Positions 43,528-54,573 of a stretch of DNA of 64,000 nucleotides are shown in pieces. This DNA is from Variovorax sp. UMC13 (GTDB taxonomy: Bacteria > Pseudomonadota > Gammaproteobacteria > Burkholderiales > Burkholderiaceae_C). The notes beneath the pieces were generated by a model. It worked only from the letters and a program-made list of their open reading frames with translations. It had not been told where the DNA came from and did not search any database. The stretch lies in NCBI RefSeq assembly GCF_014170375.1, contig NZ_LZZW01000033.1, positions 1 to 64,000 of the forward strand. The letters run 5' to 3'. The stretch's first letter is position 1. Every line of letters starts with the position of its first letter. Both the position numbers and the translations under genes were made by a program.

Positions 43528-45780
43528 TCACCAAGCGTAGCCCAGTTGAACACGTGTCGCAATCCTGCTGGTGCCACTGGTCGTCGGGCCCGAGATTCCC
43601 ACTCCCACATTCAAGGCATCGCTGACCTGGTAGCCCCATGCGGCACCCACGGCGCTCTGACCAGAGTAAGCACCCAAGGCAACGCCTGTCCAATGCTTTC
43701 CTGGCGCAAGCGCCGGCAACTGAGGCATCGCCAGCGCAGCAGCCACACCCTTGGCCGCGAAGGTCTTGGCTTCTTGAGTTGATGCGTCTACAGCGTGCTG
43801 CACCTGCCCCAGGTTGGCAGCATCGGTTGCCAACGTACCGGGCGCTACGTTAGCGATCTGACGTGTGAGGCCCGATGCCGCATTCCCCACCGACACGGTG
43901 TTGTCACGGGTTGCAACGGATCCTTGGCCCAGCGCAACGGAGTTGGAACCAAGGGCCAGCGTGTTTGCGCCCAGGGCCACAGAGTTGTTGCCCGCAGCGA
44001 TCGCATTGTTGCCCACTGCAGTGGTTGGATCCGCCAATGCTCTTGCGCCTGCACCGATCGCTACGGAACCAGCGAAGTTAGCCTGCGCGCCATTGCCGAT
44101 CGCAGTTGTATCGTCCCCGTTGGCGCTGGCGTTCGGACCAACAACTGTTGCTCCTGTGCCCGTGGCCTTGCTGCCGGTGCCGCAGGTGACGTTTCCGCCA
44201 TTGAAACTGCACAGTCCGTTCTCGAAGGCCCTGTTCATGACATCTTGCAGCGCCGTCACTTGCTGAGTCGTGAAGACGTTGGCGGTCACGACCGCCACCT
44301 GCTGTGCTTGCTGCACCTGTCCAAAGTTCGCCGCATCGGTGACCGCAACGCCTGCGCGCACGTTACGGATCGTCGTTCCTGCGCCGCCGTTCGCATTGAG
44401 TTCGAGTTGCGTACCGCCAGCGGCGTACTGCGCAGAGTTCCGCCCCAGGCGCTGAGCATCGTCTGCCGTGACCTGCGCTGCGTTTGCAGAGGATTGCGCT
44501 TGGTTGGCGGCACCTAATGCGGTGGTCGCTGTACCCTGCGCCGTGGCTGCAGCACTCACACCGGCATTGGCCGTGATCTGCGCAGCGTTGGCAGCGCCCA
44601 GTGCTGTGTTGGCTGTCCCCTGTGCTGATCCTGCGGCGCCAAAAGCCGAATTGGCTGTGGCCTGCGCGTTGTTGGCAGCGTTCTGAGCTGAGTTGCCGAC
44701 TCCCAGCGCAATACCCGCGACGGCGTTGGCGGCGTTCGCCGCCTGATGCGCGGCACCCGCGGCGCTATAAGCAGCGCCTGCCAAACCCAGGGCACCGTCG
44801 GCCGTGCTTTGTGCAGTGCCCGCCGCGTTCTGCGCTGCTTGCCCAACGCTCAATGCCGTGTCGGCCGTGCCTTGCGCCGACCCAGCAGCGCTTGCTGCCG
44901 TGTTGGCAGAATTCTGTGCTGCGCTTGCAGCAGTCTGGGCCGAATTGCCCACCCCCAGGGCGATGCCCGCGAGATTGCTGGCGTTGCTCGCAGCGTTCTG
45001 CGCAAGGTTGGCGCCGCTGTATGCGGCGCTTGCCAACCCGAGCGCGCCATCGGCCGTGCTTTGCGCAGCGCCGGCTGCGTTCTGCGCTGCTTGCCCAACG
45101 CTCAACGCCCTGTCGGCCGTACCTTGCGCCGACCCAGCAGCGGTTGCTGCTGCGCTGGCAGAATCTTGTGCCGCGCTTGCAGCAGTCTGGGCCGCAATGC
45201 CCACACCCAGAGCCATGCCCGCGAGATTACTGGCGTTGTTTGCAGCGTTCTGCGCCAGATTGGCGTTTCCGTAGGCCGCGCTCGCCAAACCCATTGCCCC
45301 ATCGGCCGTGCTTTGGGCTGTTCCGGCAGCATTCTGGGCTGCGGTACCAACTCCCAATGCCGCTTCCGCAGACGACTGGGCCGCGCTCGCGGCAGCCGAA
45401 GCTGCATTCGCGACAGAGAGCGCATTGCCAGCGGCAATCTGCGCTGTGCCGCCTGCGTTCAACGCGAGTGTCGCAGTGCTCTGCGCCGAAGAGGCCGTGC
45501 TCTGTGCAGCGCTGGCAGCGTTGTTTGCCACCGCTGCAAGACTCAAAGCATCATTGGCAGCGCCTTGCGCCTGAGTTGCCGCGGCCCGGATATCGTAGGC
45601 CTGTCCGCCGTTGATGACATCTTTGCTGCCCGGGGCGATATTTCCATCGCCCACTTGAACGAACCACGCCGGCGTGGGCTCAGCAAGAGCTCCGGTCATG
45701 ACGGTCGCGACAATCGCGCCAAGAATACTACGAACAAAGCGGGGCCGATGTGAGTGAGAAACGCGAACGTGAGACGACAA
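43528..45780 (-). CDS. Trimeric autotransporter adhesin (YadA-like) with 84-residue coiled-coil repeats
   Basis: The protein has 750 residues. An N-terminal signal peptide (FVRSILGAIVATVMTGALAEP) is followed by a long Ala-rich stalk (about 65-440) with heptad spacing and three copies of an 84-residue unit (12 heptads). A YadA-head-like patch follows (SVAIGAGARALADPTTAVGNNAIAAGNNSVALGANTLALG, about 575-640), then a neck/connector (LATDAANLGQVQHAVD). The C-terminal beta-barrel anchor is about 70 residues long (GKHWTGVALGAYSGQSAVGAAWGYQVSDAL ... RVQLGYAW). It should form surface trimers for attachment. The order is unusual in that the stalk precedes the head motif. Confidence 0.9.
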   Translation of the reverse strand: MSSHVRVSHSHRPRFVRSILGAIVATVMTGALAEPTPAWFVQVGDGNIAPGSKDVINGGQAYDIRAAATQAQGAANDALSLAAVANNAASAAQSTASSAQSTATLALNAGGTAQIAAGNALSVANAASAAASAAQSSAEAALGVGTAAQNAAGTAQSTADGAMGLASAAYGNANLAQNAANNASNLAGMALGVGIAAQTAASAAQDSASAAATAAGSAQGTADRALSVGQAAQNAAGAAQSTADGALGLASAAYSGANLAQNAASNASNLAGIALGVGNSAQTAASAAQNSANTAASAAGSAQGTADTALSVGQAAQNAAGTAQSTADGALGLAGAAYSAAGAAHQAANAANAVAGIALGVGNSAQNAANNAQATANSAFGAAGSAQGTANTALGAANAAQITANAGVSAAATAQGTATTALGAANQAQSSANAAQVTADDAQRLGRNSAQYAAGGTQLELNANGGAGTTIRNVRAGVAVTDAANFGQVQQAQQVAVVTANVFTTQQVTALQDVMNRAFENGLCSFNGGNVTCGTGSKATGTGATVVGPNASANGDDTTAIGNGAQANFAGSVAIGAGARALADPTTAVGNNAIAAGNNSVALGANTLALGSNSVALGQGSVATRDNTVSVGNAASGLTRQIANVAPGTLATDAANLGQVQHAVDASTQEAKTFAAKGVAAALAMPQLPALAPGKHWTGVALGAYSGQSAVGAAWGYQVSDALNVGVGISGPTTSGTSRIATRVQLGYAW

Positions 45781-46308
45781 GGATAACTCCAGATCTAGTA
45801 GATTTTTATAGAGAAGTGAACGCCAAGGTTGGTCGCACTTCCAGCATTTCCGATGCCAGTCAGAAATGTACTTTTCGAAACAACAAAGAATCTACTAAAT
45901 CATCTGCTGTGTGATTGAGATCACACAATCTCGAGCGCTTGCCGAAAACTGCTAATCTCGACTCTTTCTTCCCCGATACCGACAACACTCGGTGGATAAA
46001 TTTCCCGCGTTAAGCGATGGCTAAGGATTTGATTAGTAACGGCTTAGTGCCGCGAAAAATGGCAAGGCATCATTGCTGGCACGGCTCTCAAGCATCAGTT
46101 CCTTCAGAGCGTGGCAGCTTCGAAAAATCCGGAGGCCAGTGCGAGAGTAGACGTCATAACCATCCATCCTTACACTCGAGGCACCAACGTTAGAGCCTCA
46201 ACACGCTTAAAGACCGAGTGTCAGCGAAATGAAGAATGGACACACCGCCATCAATCTCCATTCATATGCACAAGAAGTGCTTAAGAGATTGGCGAACCAC
46301 GCGCTTAA
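45781..46308. other. Upstream region of the adhesin gene
   Basis: This 528-bp stretch has no gene. It is AT-rich for about 200 bp before the adhesin start and contains the CRP-type site at 45908-45927. It ends at the TAA target duplication of the IS3-family element (46306-46308). Nothing else was recognised. Confidence 0.5.
45908..45927. promoter_or_regulatory. Consensus CRP-type binding site
   Basis: The sequence TGTGTGAT-TGAG-ATCACACA is a perfect 8-bp dyad and contains TGTGA-N6-TCACA, the full CRP consensus. It is centred about 137 bp upstream of the adhesin ATG (45780). The Crp/Fnr-family gene at 40165 is a possible ligand. The site is seen; binding is inference. Confidence 0.6.
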
Positions 46309-46347
46309 TGAATCGCCCCAGCTTTCAAGGAGGCCGGTTGGTTTAAG

Positions 46348-48443
<2,096 letters not shown>

Positions 48444-48509
48444 GAGCAGCAGTGTGCCGAACTCGCCTGCGCCCCTCCATCCGCGAACGCCCCAATTGCC
48501 CGCCCCTGG

Positions 48510-48848
48510 CTACACCACGCGGATCACGCTGGCCTCGCCCAGGCGCTGCCATGGAAGGCCCAGTATCAAGGCATCGAGTTGCTCGCGCGTCATGGCCATC
48601 GACGTTGTGCCCAAGCCCGTACTGGCCCAGAGGAACCGGCCCTGGTGCAGCCGCCGTGCGCACAACCAGACGCCGATCCCATCATGCACGAGCACCTTCA
48701 GGCGATTGGCACGACGGTTGGCGAACAGGTAGGCGTGATGCGGACGCGCTGCGCCGAACACCCTCACGACACGACCGAGCGCCGTGTCGGTGCCGGCTCG
48801 CATGTCCAGGGGTTCCACAGCCAGCCATACCGCGTCGACGCGGATCAT
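48510..48848 (-). CDS. tnpB: IS66 accessory protein TnpB
   Basis: The protein has 112 residues from the ATG at 48848 (MIRVDAVWLAVEPLDMRAGTDTALGRVVRVFGA). It shows the typical TnpB core HAYLFANRRANRLKVLVHDGIGVWLCARRLHQGRFLW. It is required with TnpA and TnpC for IS66 transposition; its mechanism is not known. It lies 7 bp after tnpA. Confidence 0.92.
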   Translation of the reverse strand: MIRVDAVWLAVEPLDMRAGTDTALGRVVRVFGAARPHHAYLFANRRANRLKVLVHDGIGVWLCARRLHQGRFLWASTGLGTTSMAMTREQLDALILGLPWQRLGEASVIRVV

Positions 48849-48855
48849 GTCCGGC

Positions 48856-49209
48856 TCACCGCAGCACCTCGCGGACCCATGCTGCACAAGACGCAGCGCC
48901 GGCCATCGGCCAGCTGACCTTGACCGTGATGGCGCCGCGGTGCAGTTCGATGGCGATGTCACTCGCCGCCATCGGCGCTTGCGCGGCCAATGGCACCGCG
49001 ACGAACTCGAGGGCAGGATTCGACGTGGGAGCTTGCGACATCCCGGCCAGGCGGCGCCACTTGTGCACGAGGTTGGCGTTCAGGCCGTGAGCCAGTGCGA
49101 TGCTGGCAACGGAGGCATGCTGCTGCGCGCATTCGGCGAGGACTTGTGCCTTGAGCGCGGCGCCATGACGCCGCCGTGAGGATTGTTTGGAGTCTTCCAG
49201 GGTGTCCAC
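48856..49209 (-). CDS. tnpA: IS66 accessory protein TnpA (HTH)
   Basis: The protein has 117 residues. The N-terminal HTH is RRRHGAALKAQVLAECAQQHASVASIALAHGLNANLVHKWRR; the C-terminal segment IAIELHRGAITVKVSWP is the family's second conserved block. The broken gene at 1463-1791 is a homologue from a different IS66 element. It is intact and the first gene of the element. Confidence 0.9.
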   Translation of the reverse strand: MDTLEDSKQSSRRRHGAALKAQVLAECAQQHASVASIALAHGLNANLVHKWRRLAGMSQAPTSNPALEFVAVPLAAQAPMAASDIAIELHRGAITVKVSWPMAGAASCAAWVREVLR

Positions 49210-49282
49210 CTAACTTGTGTTGGTGGACACCATCCTTGCCGCGACAGCAACCGCATTCAAGATGGGATGGCCGGACGCTTAC

Positions 49283-49770
49283 CGCCAGCCCACGATGCGA
49301 CGGGCGAACACGTCGATGACGAAGGCCACGTACAACCAGCCCTGCCAGGTCGAGACATACGTGAAGTCGCTGACCCACAGTTGGTTCGGTTGCTGCGCCC
49401 TGAACTGCCGGTTGACCCTGTCCATCGGGCACGCGGCCTTGGCATCACCGACCGTGGTTCGCACGACCTTGCCACGCATCACGCCGCGCAACCCCAGCTT
49501 GCGCATCAATCGCTCGACCGTGCAGCGGGCGACGGCCACGCCTTCGCGTACCAGTTGCCGCCACACCTTGTCGGCACCGTAGACCTGCATGTTGGCCTGC
49601 CAGACACGCTGAATCTGCTGCGCCAGCACCTCGTCGCGATGCGCTCGGGCACAGCGTTTGTGGGGCTCCCGCAGCAGCGCTGCATGGCGTCGATACGCTG
49701 ACGGGGCGACCTGCAAGACCTTGCAGAGCGGCTCGACCCCGAAGGTATCGCGATGCTTGTCGATGAAGTC
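49283..49770 (-). pseudogene. IS3-family orfB, 5' part (before IS66 insertion)
   Basis: This is the N-terminal half of the transposase: DKHRDTFGVEPLCKVLQVAPSAYRRHAALL, the HTH_21 region NMQVYGADKVWRQLVREGVAVARCTVERLMRKLGLRG, and the first catalytic Asp in QLWVSDFTYVSTWQGWLYVAFVIDVFARRIVGWR. The frame then enters IS66. The rest lies at 46348-46773. The frame follows orfA by a -1 shift at a T5C run, as is usual. Confidence 0.85.
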
Positions 49771-49772
49771 CC

Positions 49773-50096
49773 TCAGGACTTGAGCCGGCGGTCGAGCTCC
49801 GCCTGGGCGAAAAACGCGCTGGCCAGCTTCAGTATTTCGTTGGCCCGGCGCAGCTCCTTGTTCTCGCGCTCCAGTTCCTTCATCCGCTGGGTCTCACTGG
49901 TCGTCACGCCTTCGCGCACGCCCGCATCGACTTCCACGCGTTTGACCCACTCGTGCAGCGTCTGCGGCACGCATCCGATCTTCGGTGCAATGGACTCGAT
50001 GGCCGCCCACAACGACGGGTACTCCCCACGGTGCTCCTGCACCATCCTCACCGCGCGCTCGCGCACCTCGGGTGAGAACTTGTTCGACTTGCTCAT
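49773..50096 (-). CDS. IS3-family transposase OrfA
   Basis: The protein has 107 residues. The HTH is [48 protein letters not shown], and the C-terminal leucine zipper is [33 protein letters not shown]. It is intact, but its orfB partner is interrupted by IS66, so this IS copy is not autonomous. Confidence 0.9.
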   Translation of the reverse strand: MSKSNKFSPEVRERAVRMVQEHRGEYPSLWAAIESIAPKIGCVPQTLHEWVKRVEVDAGVREGVTTSETQRMKELERENKELRRANEILKLASAFFAQAELDRRLKS

Positions 50097-50149
50097 GGCT
50101 CAATCCTCTCAGAGTGTTGAGCCTCCTCAAAAAACGGGGCGATTCATAA

Positions 50150-50394
50150 AGGCCACGATTGGTCACCAACTAGAAAATACCAACAGCAGATCGAGAAGGA
50201 AGGAGCGACGACCGCTCTATGCTCTCGCATGCCGACGAATCACAGTTCAAGTTGCACTGTCAACACAGCGCATGTATTTGAAGGCCAACTTAAAGATCCA
50301 CTTCAGCTGCAGTCGAGTTACAGCCGAAATTTTCGGTCCGCGCCTGACGAGATCGGTTGCTCTTCAGTCCTTTGCTAGGGCGACCGCTTCGTCC
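50150..50394. other. Short stretch between two IS3-family elements
   Basis: About 245 bp of lower-GC sequence lies between the TAA duplication and the broken end of the next IS. No frame or repeat was recognised. It probably belongs to the same original locus as the sequence left of 46306. Confidence 0.35.
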
Positions 50395-50916
50395 TCAAAG
50401 AGAACTGGGCTTGCCTCTTCGCCACAAGGCCATCAGGAGCGCATCGCTCACCATTCGAGCCTGCATGGTGTCGCTCATCGACCAGCCCACAATACGACGC
50501 GAGTACAGATCCATCACCGCTGCTGCATAGAGCCAGCCCTCTGCCGTCCAGATGTAGGTGAAGTCTGCAACCCACTTCTGGGTGGGCTCCAGCGCACCGA
50601 ACTCGCGCTGCAGGTGGTTCGGTGCAATGTGGTTCTCCAGCCTGCTCGCGGGGTCTCCAGGCAGCCTGCGGCGCTTGCGCCTGGCTTGCAGGTTCGCCGC
50701 CTTCAGGTCGTGCCATACCCGCGTACTGCCGTAGGTGCGGTCGCTGAGCTCGAAGCTCTCCCGAATGCTGCGTGTGAGCCTCGCATCGGTCTGGCTGTGC
50801 TCGCTGGCGGCACGACCGAACCATTCATAGAACCCGCTGGGCGAGACGTTCATCGCCCGGCACATGACCCGCGTAGGCCACACGTCGCGATGGCGAACGA
50901 TAAAGGCGCACTTCAC
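50395..50916 (-). pseudogene. IS3-family transposase OrfB, 3'-truncated
   Basis: The visible 173 codons give MKCAFIVRHRDVWPTRVMCRAMNVSPSGFYEW, the HTH_21 segment RTYGSTRVWHDLKAANLQARRKRRRLP, and the first catalytic Asp in QKWVADFTYIWTAEGWLYAAAVMDLYSRRIVGWSMSDTM. It ends at WRRGKPSSL where homologues go on to the second Asp and the Glu. It is inactive. Confidence 0.85.
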
Positions 50917-51209
50917 TGCGGGTCCCTTGCAAAGTAGCCGAGCGCTTTTTTTAGGATGTCGCGCTCCGTGGTGACCCGACGGAGTTCCCGTTGAAGGCGC
51001 TCGACCTCAGATGCTGATTCGCTGCGCAATGGCTTGTTGGGTCGCATGTCGAGCACACCTCCATGCTCCTGGCTGACCCACCGACGCAGCACGCTCTGCT
51101 CGATGCCGAGGTCCAGCGCAATGTGCGTGACCTTCGCTCCATGCTGCTTGACCAGCTTCACCGCTTCCCGCTTGAATTCGTCCGTAAACGTTCTTCTCGT
51201 CCTTGGCAT
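50913..51209 (-). CDS. IS3-family transposase OrfA (second type)
   Basis: The protein has 98 residues: HTH in RRTFTDEFKREAVKLVKQHGAKVTHIALDLGIEQSVLRRWV and leucine zipper in ASEVERLQRELRRVTTERDILKKALGYFARDP. An A7G run at the end (50946-50953, minus strand) would allow the -1 frameshift. It is intact, but its orfB is truncated. Confidence 0.87.
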   Translation of the reverse strand: MPRTRRTFTDEFKREAVKLVKQHGAKVTHIALDLGIEQSVLRRWVSQEHGGVLDMRPNKPLRSESASEVERLQRELRRVTTERDILKKALGYFARDPQ

Positions 51210-51267
51210 GTCTGCCTCCTAAACACATCATGTCATTCGATGTGTCCGGGAAACCGGGGGAAGCCCA

Positions 51268-51761
51268 GCAAGCCGCGGATCCGCCACGGCTTCGACCGCG
51301 CGGCATATGCACCGCGCGCGGATCAGATCCTGATGCCCGATGTCGCGTGCTTCACCAGTCCCGAGGCGTACTGCGCTACGGCACTTCACGAGCTCGTGCA
51401 CTGGACCGGACATCCTGATCGCCTTGGACGCAACTTCAGCCAGCGCTTCGGCGATGCGGCCTACGCCTTTGGGGAGCTGGTGGCCAAGCTCGGCAGCGCC
51501 TTCGTGCTGGGGCACACCGGGCTGGTCGAGGCGACGATCGAGGGGCATGCGGCGTACCTCGACCATTGGCTTCAGGTGCTCCGCAACGATCGCACGGCAA
51601 TCTTCACAGCTGCGCCGCACGCTTGCCAGGCGTTCGAATACATCCTGGCAAGAGAGATGCCGTCTCACGACCATGCGCAATGTCCCGCGACCGACGAGCA
51701 GATCGATGGAACGCGACTCCCGTGGCCTCAGATCCGCAAGTCACTACACTCCAATGTTTAA
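51268..51761 (+). pseudogene. ArdC-like antirestriction protein, C-terminal zincin domain only
   Basis: The first part of the gene is missing; the IS terminus at 51267 cuts it. What remains reads PRIRHGFDRAAYAPRADQILMPDVACF, then HELVHWTGH (51387-51413, the HExxHxxxH zinc site), FGDAAYAFGELVAKLGSAFVLGHTG, and HAAYLDHWLQVLRNDRTAIFTAAPHACQAFEYI. This is the metallopeptidase half of ArdC-type proteins from plasmids and ICEs, which protect incoming DNA; the ssDNA-binding N-terminal domain is gone. It marks an old conjugative element here. Confidence 0.8.
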
Positions 51762-51775
51762 CTCTTCTGTTGTCG

Positions 51776-52582
51776 ATGTCTAAAACTTACGCTCAACTCG
51801 CACGCGAGATCGCCGCACTTCAAGCTTTTGCCCAACGGCAGTTGGCCATCGAGTCCAAAGGTGTCGTCGCTAAGATTAATGAGCTGATCGCCAAATACAA
51901 CCTTTCAGCGGATGATCTCAAGTTCTCGCCGAGCCCAGCGTCGTCGGTGAAGCGTGCGACGTCTTCCAAGGGGGCGAAGGGAAAACGCGCTGCTGGTGCA
52001 AGGGGCGCGCGGTACGGTGACGACAAAGGCAATGTCTGGGGCGGACGAGGCCCACGGCCGGCTTGGTTACGCAGCGCAATTGCTGCGGGTCACCCTATCG
52101 AGAGCTTCTTGACGGGCACGAGGCAGGCGCCTGCAGCGTTGCCGGCCGTAGCAGCACTCCCCGTAAAGAAGATTTTCGCCAGAAAGGTTGCCGCGAAGAA
52201 GGTCGCTGTAAAGTTCTCTGTATCCGGGCGGGCCGCCAGCAAGCCGGTGCCGCCTTCGAAGGCGGTCTCCAAGCCGTCGAGCCCTGCTGCATCCGCCACG
52301 ACGACCGCAAAGACGTCAGCTGCTAAGAAGCCCGCAGCCAAGAAACCAGCCGCGTTGCCCGTAACGCCGACAAAGGCTACCTCCAAGAAGTCGCCTGTCA
52401 AGAAGGTCGCTACGGCGAAACCTGTCAAGCAACCTGCTGGGAAGAAGTCGTCGCCCGCGAAGAAGTCAATACCGGCATCCAAGACGGCGAAGCCTGCATC
52501 GACCGTGGAGAAGATCTCGGCCGTCAAGCTGTCGGTCGCGCCGGCGCCTTTGTCCGACGCGTCGACGACCGCCATCGCCTGA
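51776..52582 (+). CDS. H-NS-family protein with histone-H1-like Lys/Ala/Pro tail
   Basis: The protein has 268 residues from the ATG at 51776 (MSKTYAQLAREIAALQAFAQRQLAIESKGVVAKINELIAKYNL, an oligomerisation helix). The DNA-binding core is RYGDDKGNVWGGRGPRPAWLRSAIAAG (about 82-108). The last 150 residues are a disordered Lys/Ala/Pro/Ser/Thr tail with KKPAAKK-like repeats. H-NS proteins with such tails occur in Burkholderiales; this one sits with plasmid/ICE remnants, so it may be an acquired xenogeneic silencer. It starts 14 bp after the ArdC-like gene end. Confidence 0.87.
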   Translation: MSKTYAQLAREIAALQAFAQRQLAIESKGVVAKINELIAKYNLSADDLKFSPSPASSVKRATSSKGAKGKRAAGARGARYGDDKGNVWGGRGPRPAWLRSAIAAGHPIESFLTGTRQAPAALPAVAALPVKKIFARKVAAKKVAVKFSVSGRAASKPVPPSKAVSKPSSPAASATTTAKTSAAKKPAAKKPAALPVTPTKATSKKSPVKKVATAKPVKQPAGKKSSPAKKSIPASKTAKPASTVEKISAVKLSVAPAPLSDASTTAIA

Positions 52583-52914
52583 GTGGGGCGCAGTGCTTCG
52601 CGCCGCAAAAGCGCGAGGCTCGCCGCTCAGGTAAGAGCTCTTGCGGCTCGGTTGCAGCACTACAGCGGCTAGCGCCGCAGTCTGAACGTAATTGTCTAAC
52701 GAAGGCCGTCGTTGCATGATGCGCAGGCGGCGGGAAGCATCTGACCTGACCCGCAGACCCGCTTGGGAGGTATGCGCTAAAAGAGATGGGGCGCACCAGT
52801 CAAGGATGGTATGAGCTGGCCCCTTGAATGACAGGACACGATCTATCGCTTATCTTTAAAGATAGGAGTAGGACTGTGAGTACGACTAGGAATACGGATA
52901 CCGTCGAAGTGATC

Positions 52915-53268
52915 ATGAGGGACCAGCGCCGCAGGCGCTGGTCCCTTGCAGAGAAGGCCGCGCTGGTTCGTCGAAGCTACGAACCTGGCATGAGCGTGTC
53001 GCTCGTCGCACGCCAGGAAGGCGTTGCCGCCAGCCTGCTGTTCCAGTGGCGCAAGCTGGAGCGGCAAGGGGCGCTGACGGCTGTATCGGCGGGCGAGGCT
53101 GTGGTGCCGGCTTCGGAACTGGCAGCCGCTCGTGCCGAGATCGTCAAGCTACAGCGCGTGCTTGGCAAGAAGACGCTAGAGAACGAGATCCTCAAGGAAG
53201 CCGTGGAGTACGCTGCAGAAAAAAAGTGGATTGCGCGCTCGCCCTTGCTGGCCGGGGACGGCCAGTGA
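52915..53268 (+). CDS. IS3-family transposase OrfA, copy 2
   Basis: It is identical to the OrfA of copy 1 except for Ala to Val in AEIVKLQRV (C to T in the codon). The A7G frameshift site is at 53219-53226. The HTH and leucine zipper are intact. Confidence 0.87.
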   Translation: MRDQRRRRWSLAEKAALVRRSYEPGMSVSLVARQEGVAASLLFQWRKLERQGALTAVSAGEAVVPASELAAARAEIVKLQRVLGKKTLENEILKEAVEYAAEKKWIARSPLLAGDGQ

Positions 53269-54158
53269 AGGCCGTCTGCCAGGCCCTGGGGTTGGCGCGC
53301 TCGAACATTCATCGCTTGCAAGCTCGCCCCGAGTCCTGAATCGACGCCCGGACACGACGCACGGCGCCTGTAAGCGACGTGGCCTTGCTCGACGAGATTA
53401 AGGCCCAGATCATCGAGTTGCCGACCTATGGCTACCGGCGTGCCTGCGCATTGGTGAACCGGCATCGAGCCACCACCGGTGCGCCGCGAGTGAACGCCAA
53501 GCGCATCTACCGCGTGATGGCGGCTCATGCATTGCTGCTACCGAAGGCGCCGAGACGGCGCCAGTCCAGCCGGCCCCATGAAGGCAAGGTAGCCGTCGCG
53601 CACAGCGACATGCGCTGGTGCTCGGACGGCTTCGAGATCAAGTGTGATTCGGGGCAGACCGTGACCGCGACCTTCACCAAGGACTGCTGCGACCGCGAGA
53701 TCCTGGCCTATCGGGCATGGGAGGGCAAAGGGCTGCCGGGCGAGCCGGTGCGCGAAATGCTCATCGAGGCCGTGGAGAAGCGCTTCGGCGGCGTCGAGGG
53801 TGTTCCCAGTACCCACGCCTTGGAATTCCTCTCGGACAACGGGGGCGCGTACATCGCGGCCGATACCCGGCAGATCGCTCGACAACTGGGCCTGAAGCCA
53901 GTGAACACGCCTGTGTGCAGCCCGCAGAGCAACGGCATGGCTGAGAGCTTCGTCAACACCTTCAAGCGCGACTACGTCAGCCGCATGGACCTCGCCAATG
54001 CGAAAACGGTGATGGCGCAGATGGCCGCGGCCTTCGAGCACTTCAATGAGGTGCGCCCGCACTCGGCATTGAAGATGAAATCACCCAGGGAGTTCAGGCA
54101 GCATCGCGCTGCCCAACAGCGTCTTGCTCAGATCGAGCAGGCGCTACATTGCGAATAG
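53267..54158 (+). pseudogene. IS3-family OrfB, copy 2, with nonsense mutation
   Basis: The sequence matches the copy 1 OrfB, but the Trp codon TGG (copy 1, 2317-2319) is TGA here (53337-53339), stopping translation about 30 codons into OrfB. Shortly after, two bases differ (VTAV becomes VSDV). The rest, including all DDE residues, is open from 53379. A protein starting there would lack the N-terminal HTH_21 region and the OrfA fusion. Confidence 0.85.
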
Positions 54159-54221
54159 CCCGTGTCCTGAAATACGGGGGCAAGATCACCCTATCGGAAA
54201 CTCCCAAAGGGAGAGACAGAA

Positions 54222-54410
54222 CGCGGCATCTACCGCACTTCCGTCCAACTCTCGGTCGGCCGATTTGCCGTGCTCGACGATGGAATGGGCTTTAGCCTCG
54301 TGTCCTGGCGTCCCGCTTTGGAGCGAAGCTTGGGGCAACGGGTAGCAGTACATTCCGGCGGGAAGGCAATTCAAAGGGAGCTTGGTCGTCAACTAGGCAT
54401 AGACCGATAA
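54222..54410 (+). pseudogene. Relaxase/DUF3363-type C-terminal fragment
   Basis: The frame reads RGIYRTSVQLSVGRFAVLDD and GMGFSLVSWRPALERSLGQR, then GGKAIQRELGRQLGIDR and stop. This is the end of the DUF3363 domain found at the C-terminus of VirD2/TraI-like relaxases of ICEs and IncP-type plasmids. The rest of the gene is missing left of IS copy 2. It supports a conjugative element at this junction. Confidence 0.65.
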
Positions 54411-54573
54411 CTTGCAGGCAAAGGAGCCTGAATGACCTCGCACAGAACACGCTCAAGTACTTCTACGCCTACCGGGCCATCACGGGGGGCCGCCGGTGCT
54501 CGCGCCTCCCGCCACAAACGTCGTCACCCTTGAGCTAGCAATCAGCTCAATCCAGCGCTTTCTAAACACCTTA

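Larger units (their letters stand above)
50395..51267 (-). mobile_element. Truncated IS3-family element (second type)
   Basis: One end is visible at about 51267: the complement reads TGGGCTTCCCCCGGTTTCCCGGACAC, a normal IS3-family terminus. The other end is missing because orfB stops inside the catalytic domain near 50395. The right end abuts, and truncates, the ArdC-like gene. Confidence 0.75.
52812..54188 (+). mobile_element. IS3-family insertion sequence, copy 2 (1,377 bp)
   Basis: It is the same length as copy 1 (1792-3168), with the same orientation and ends and about nine base differences. Flanks are unrelated to those of copy 1, and no duplicated target bases flank it (TGGTA left, CCCTA right). 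orfB has a nonsense mutation, so this copy depends on transposase from copy 1 or elsewhere. To the right lies a relaxase tail, to the left the H-NS-like gene. Confidence 0.9.

Noticed and set aside
44700-45340. Tandem 252-bp repeats as a CRISPR array or mobile element
   Set aside because: Repeats are in frame and encode the 84-residue adhesin stalk units; there are no spacers.
44601-45614. 337-codon Arg/Cys/Pro-rich plus frame
   Set aside because: It is a shadow of the repetitive adhesin coding sequence.
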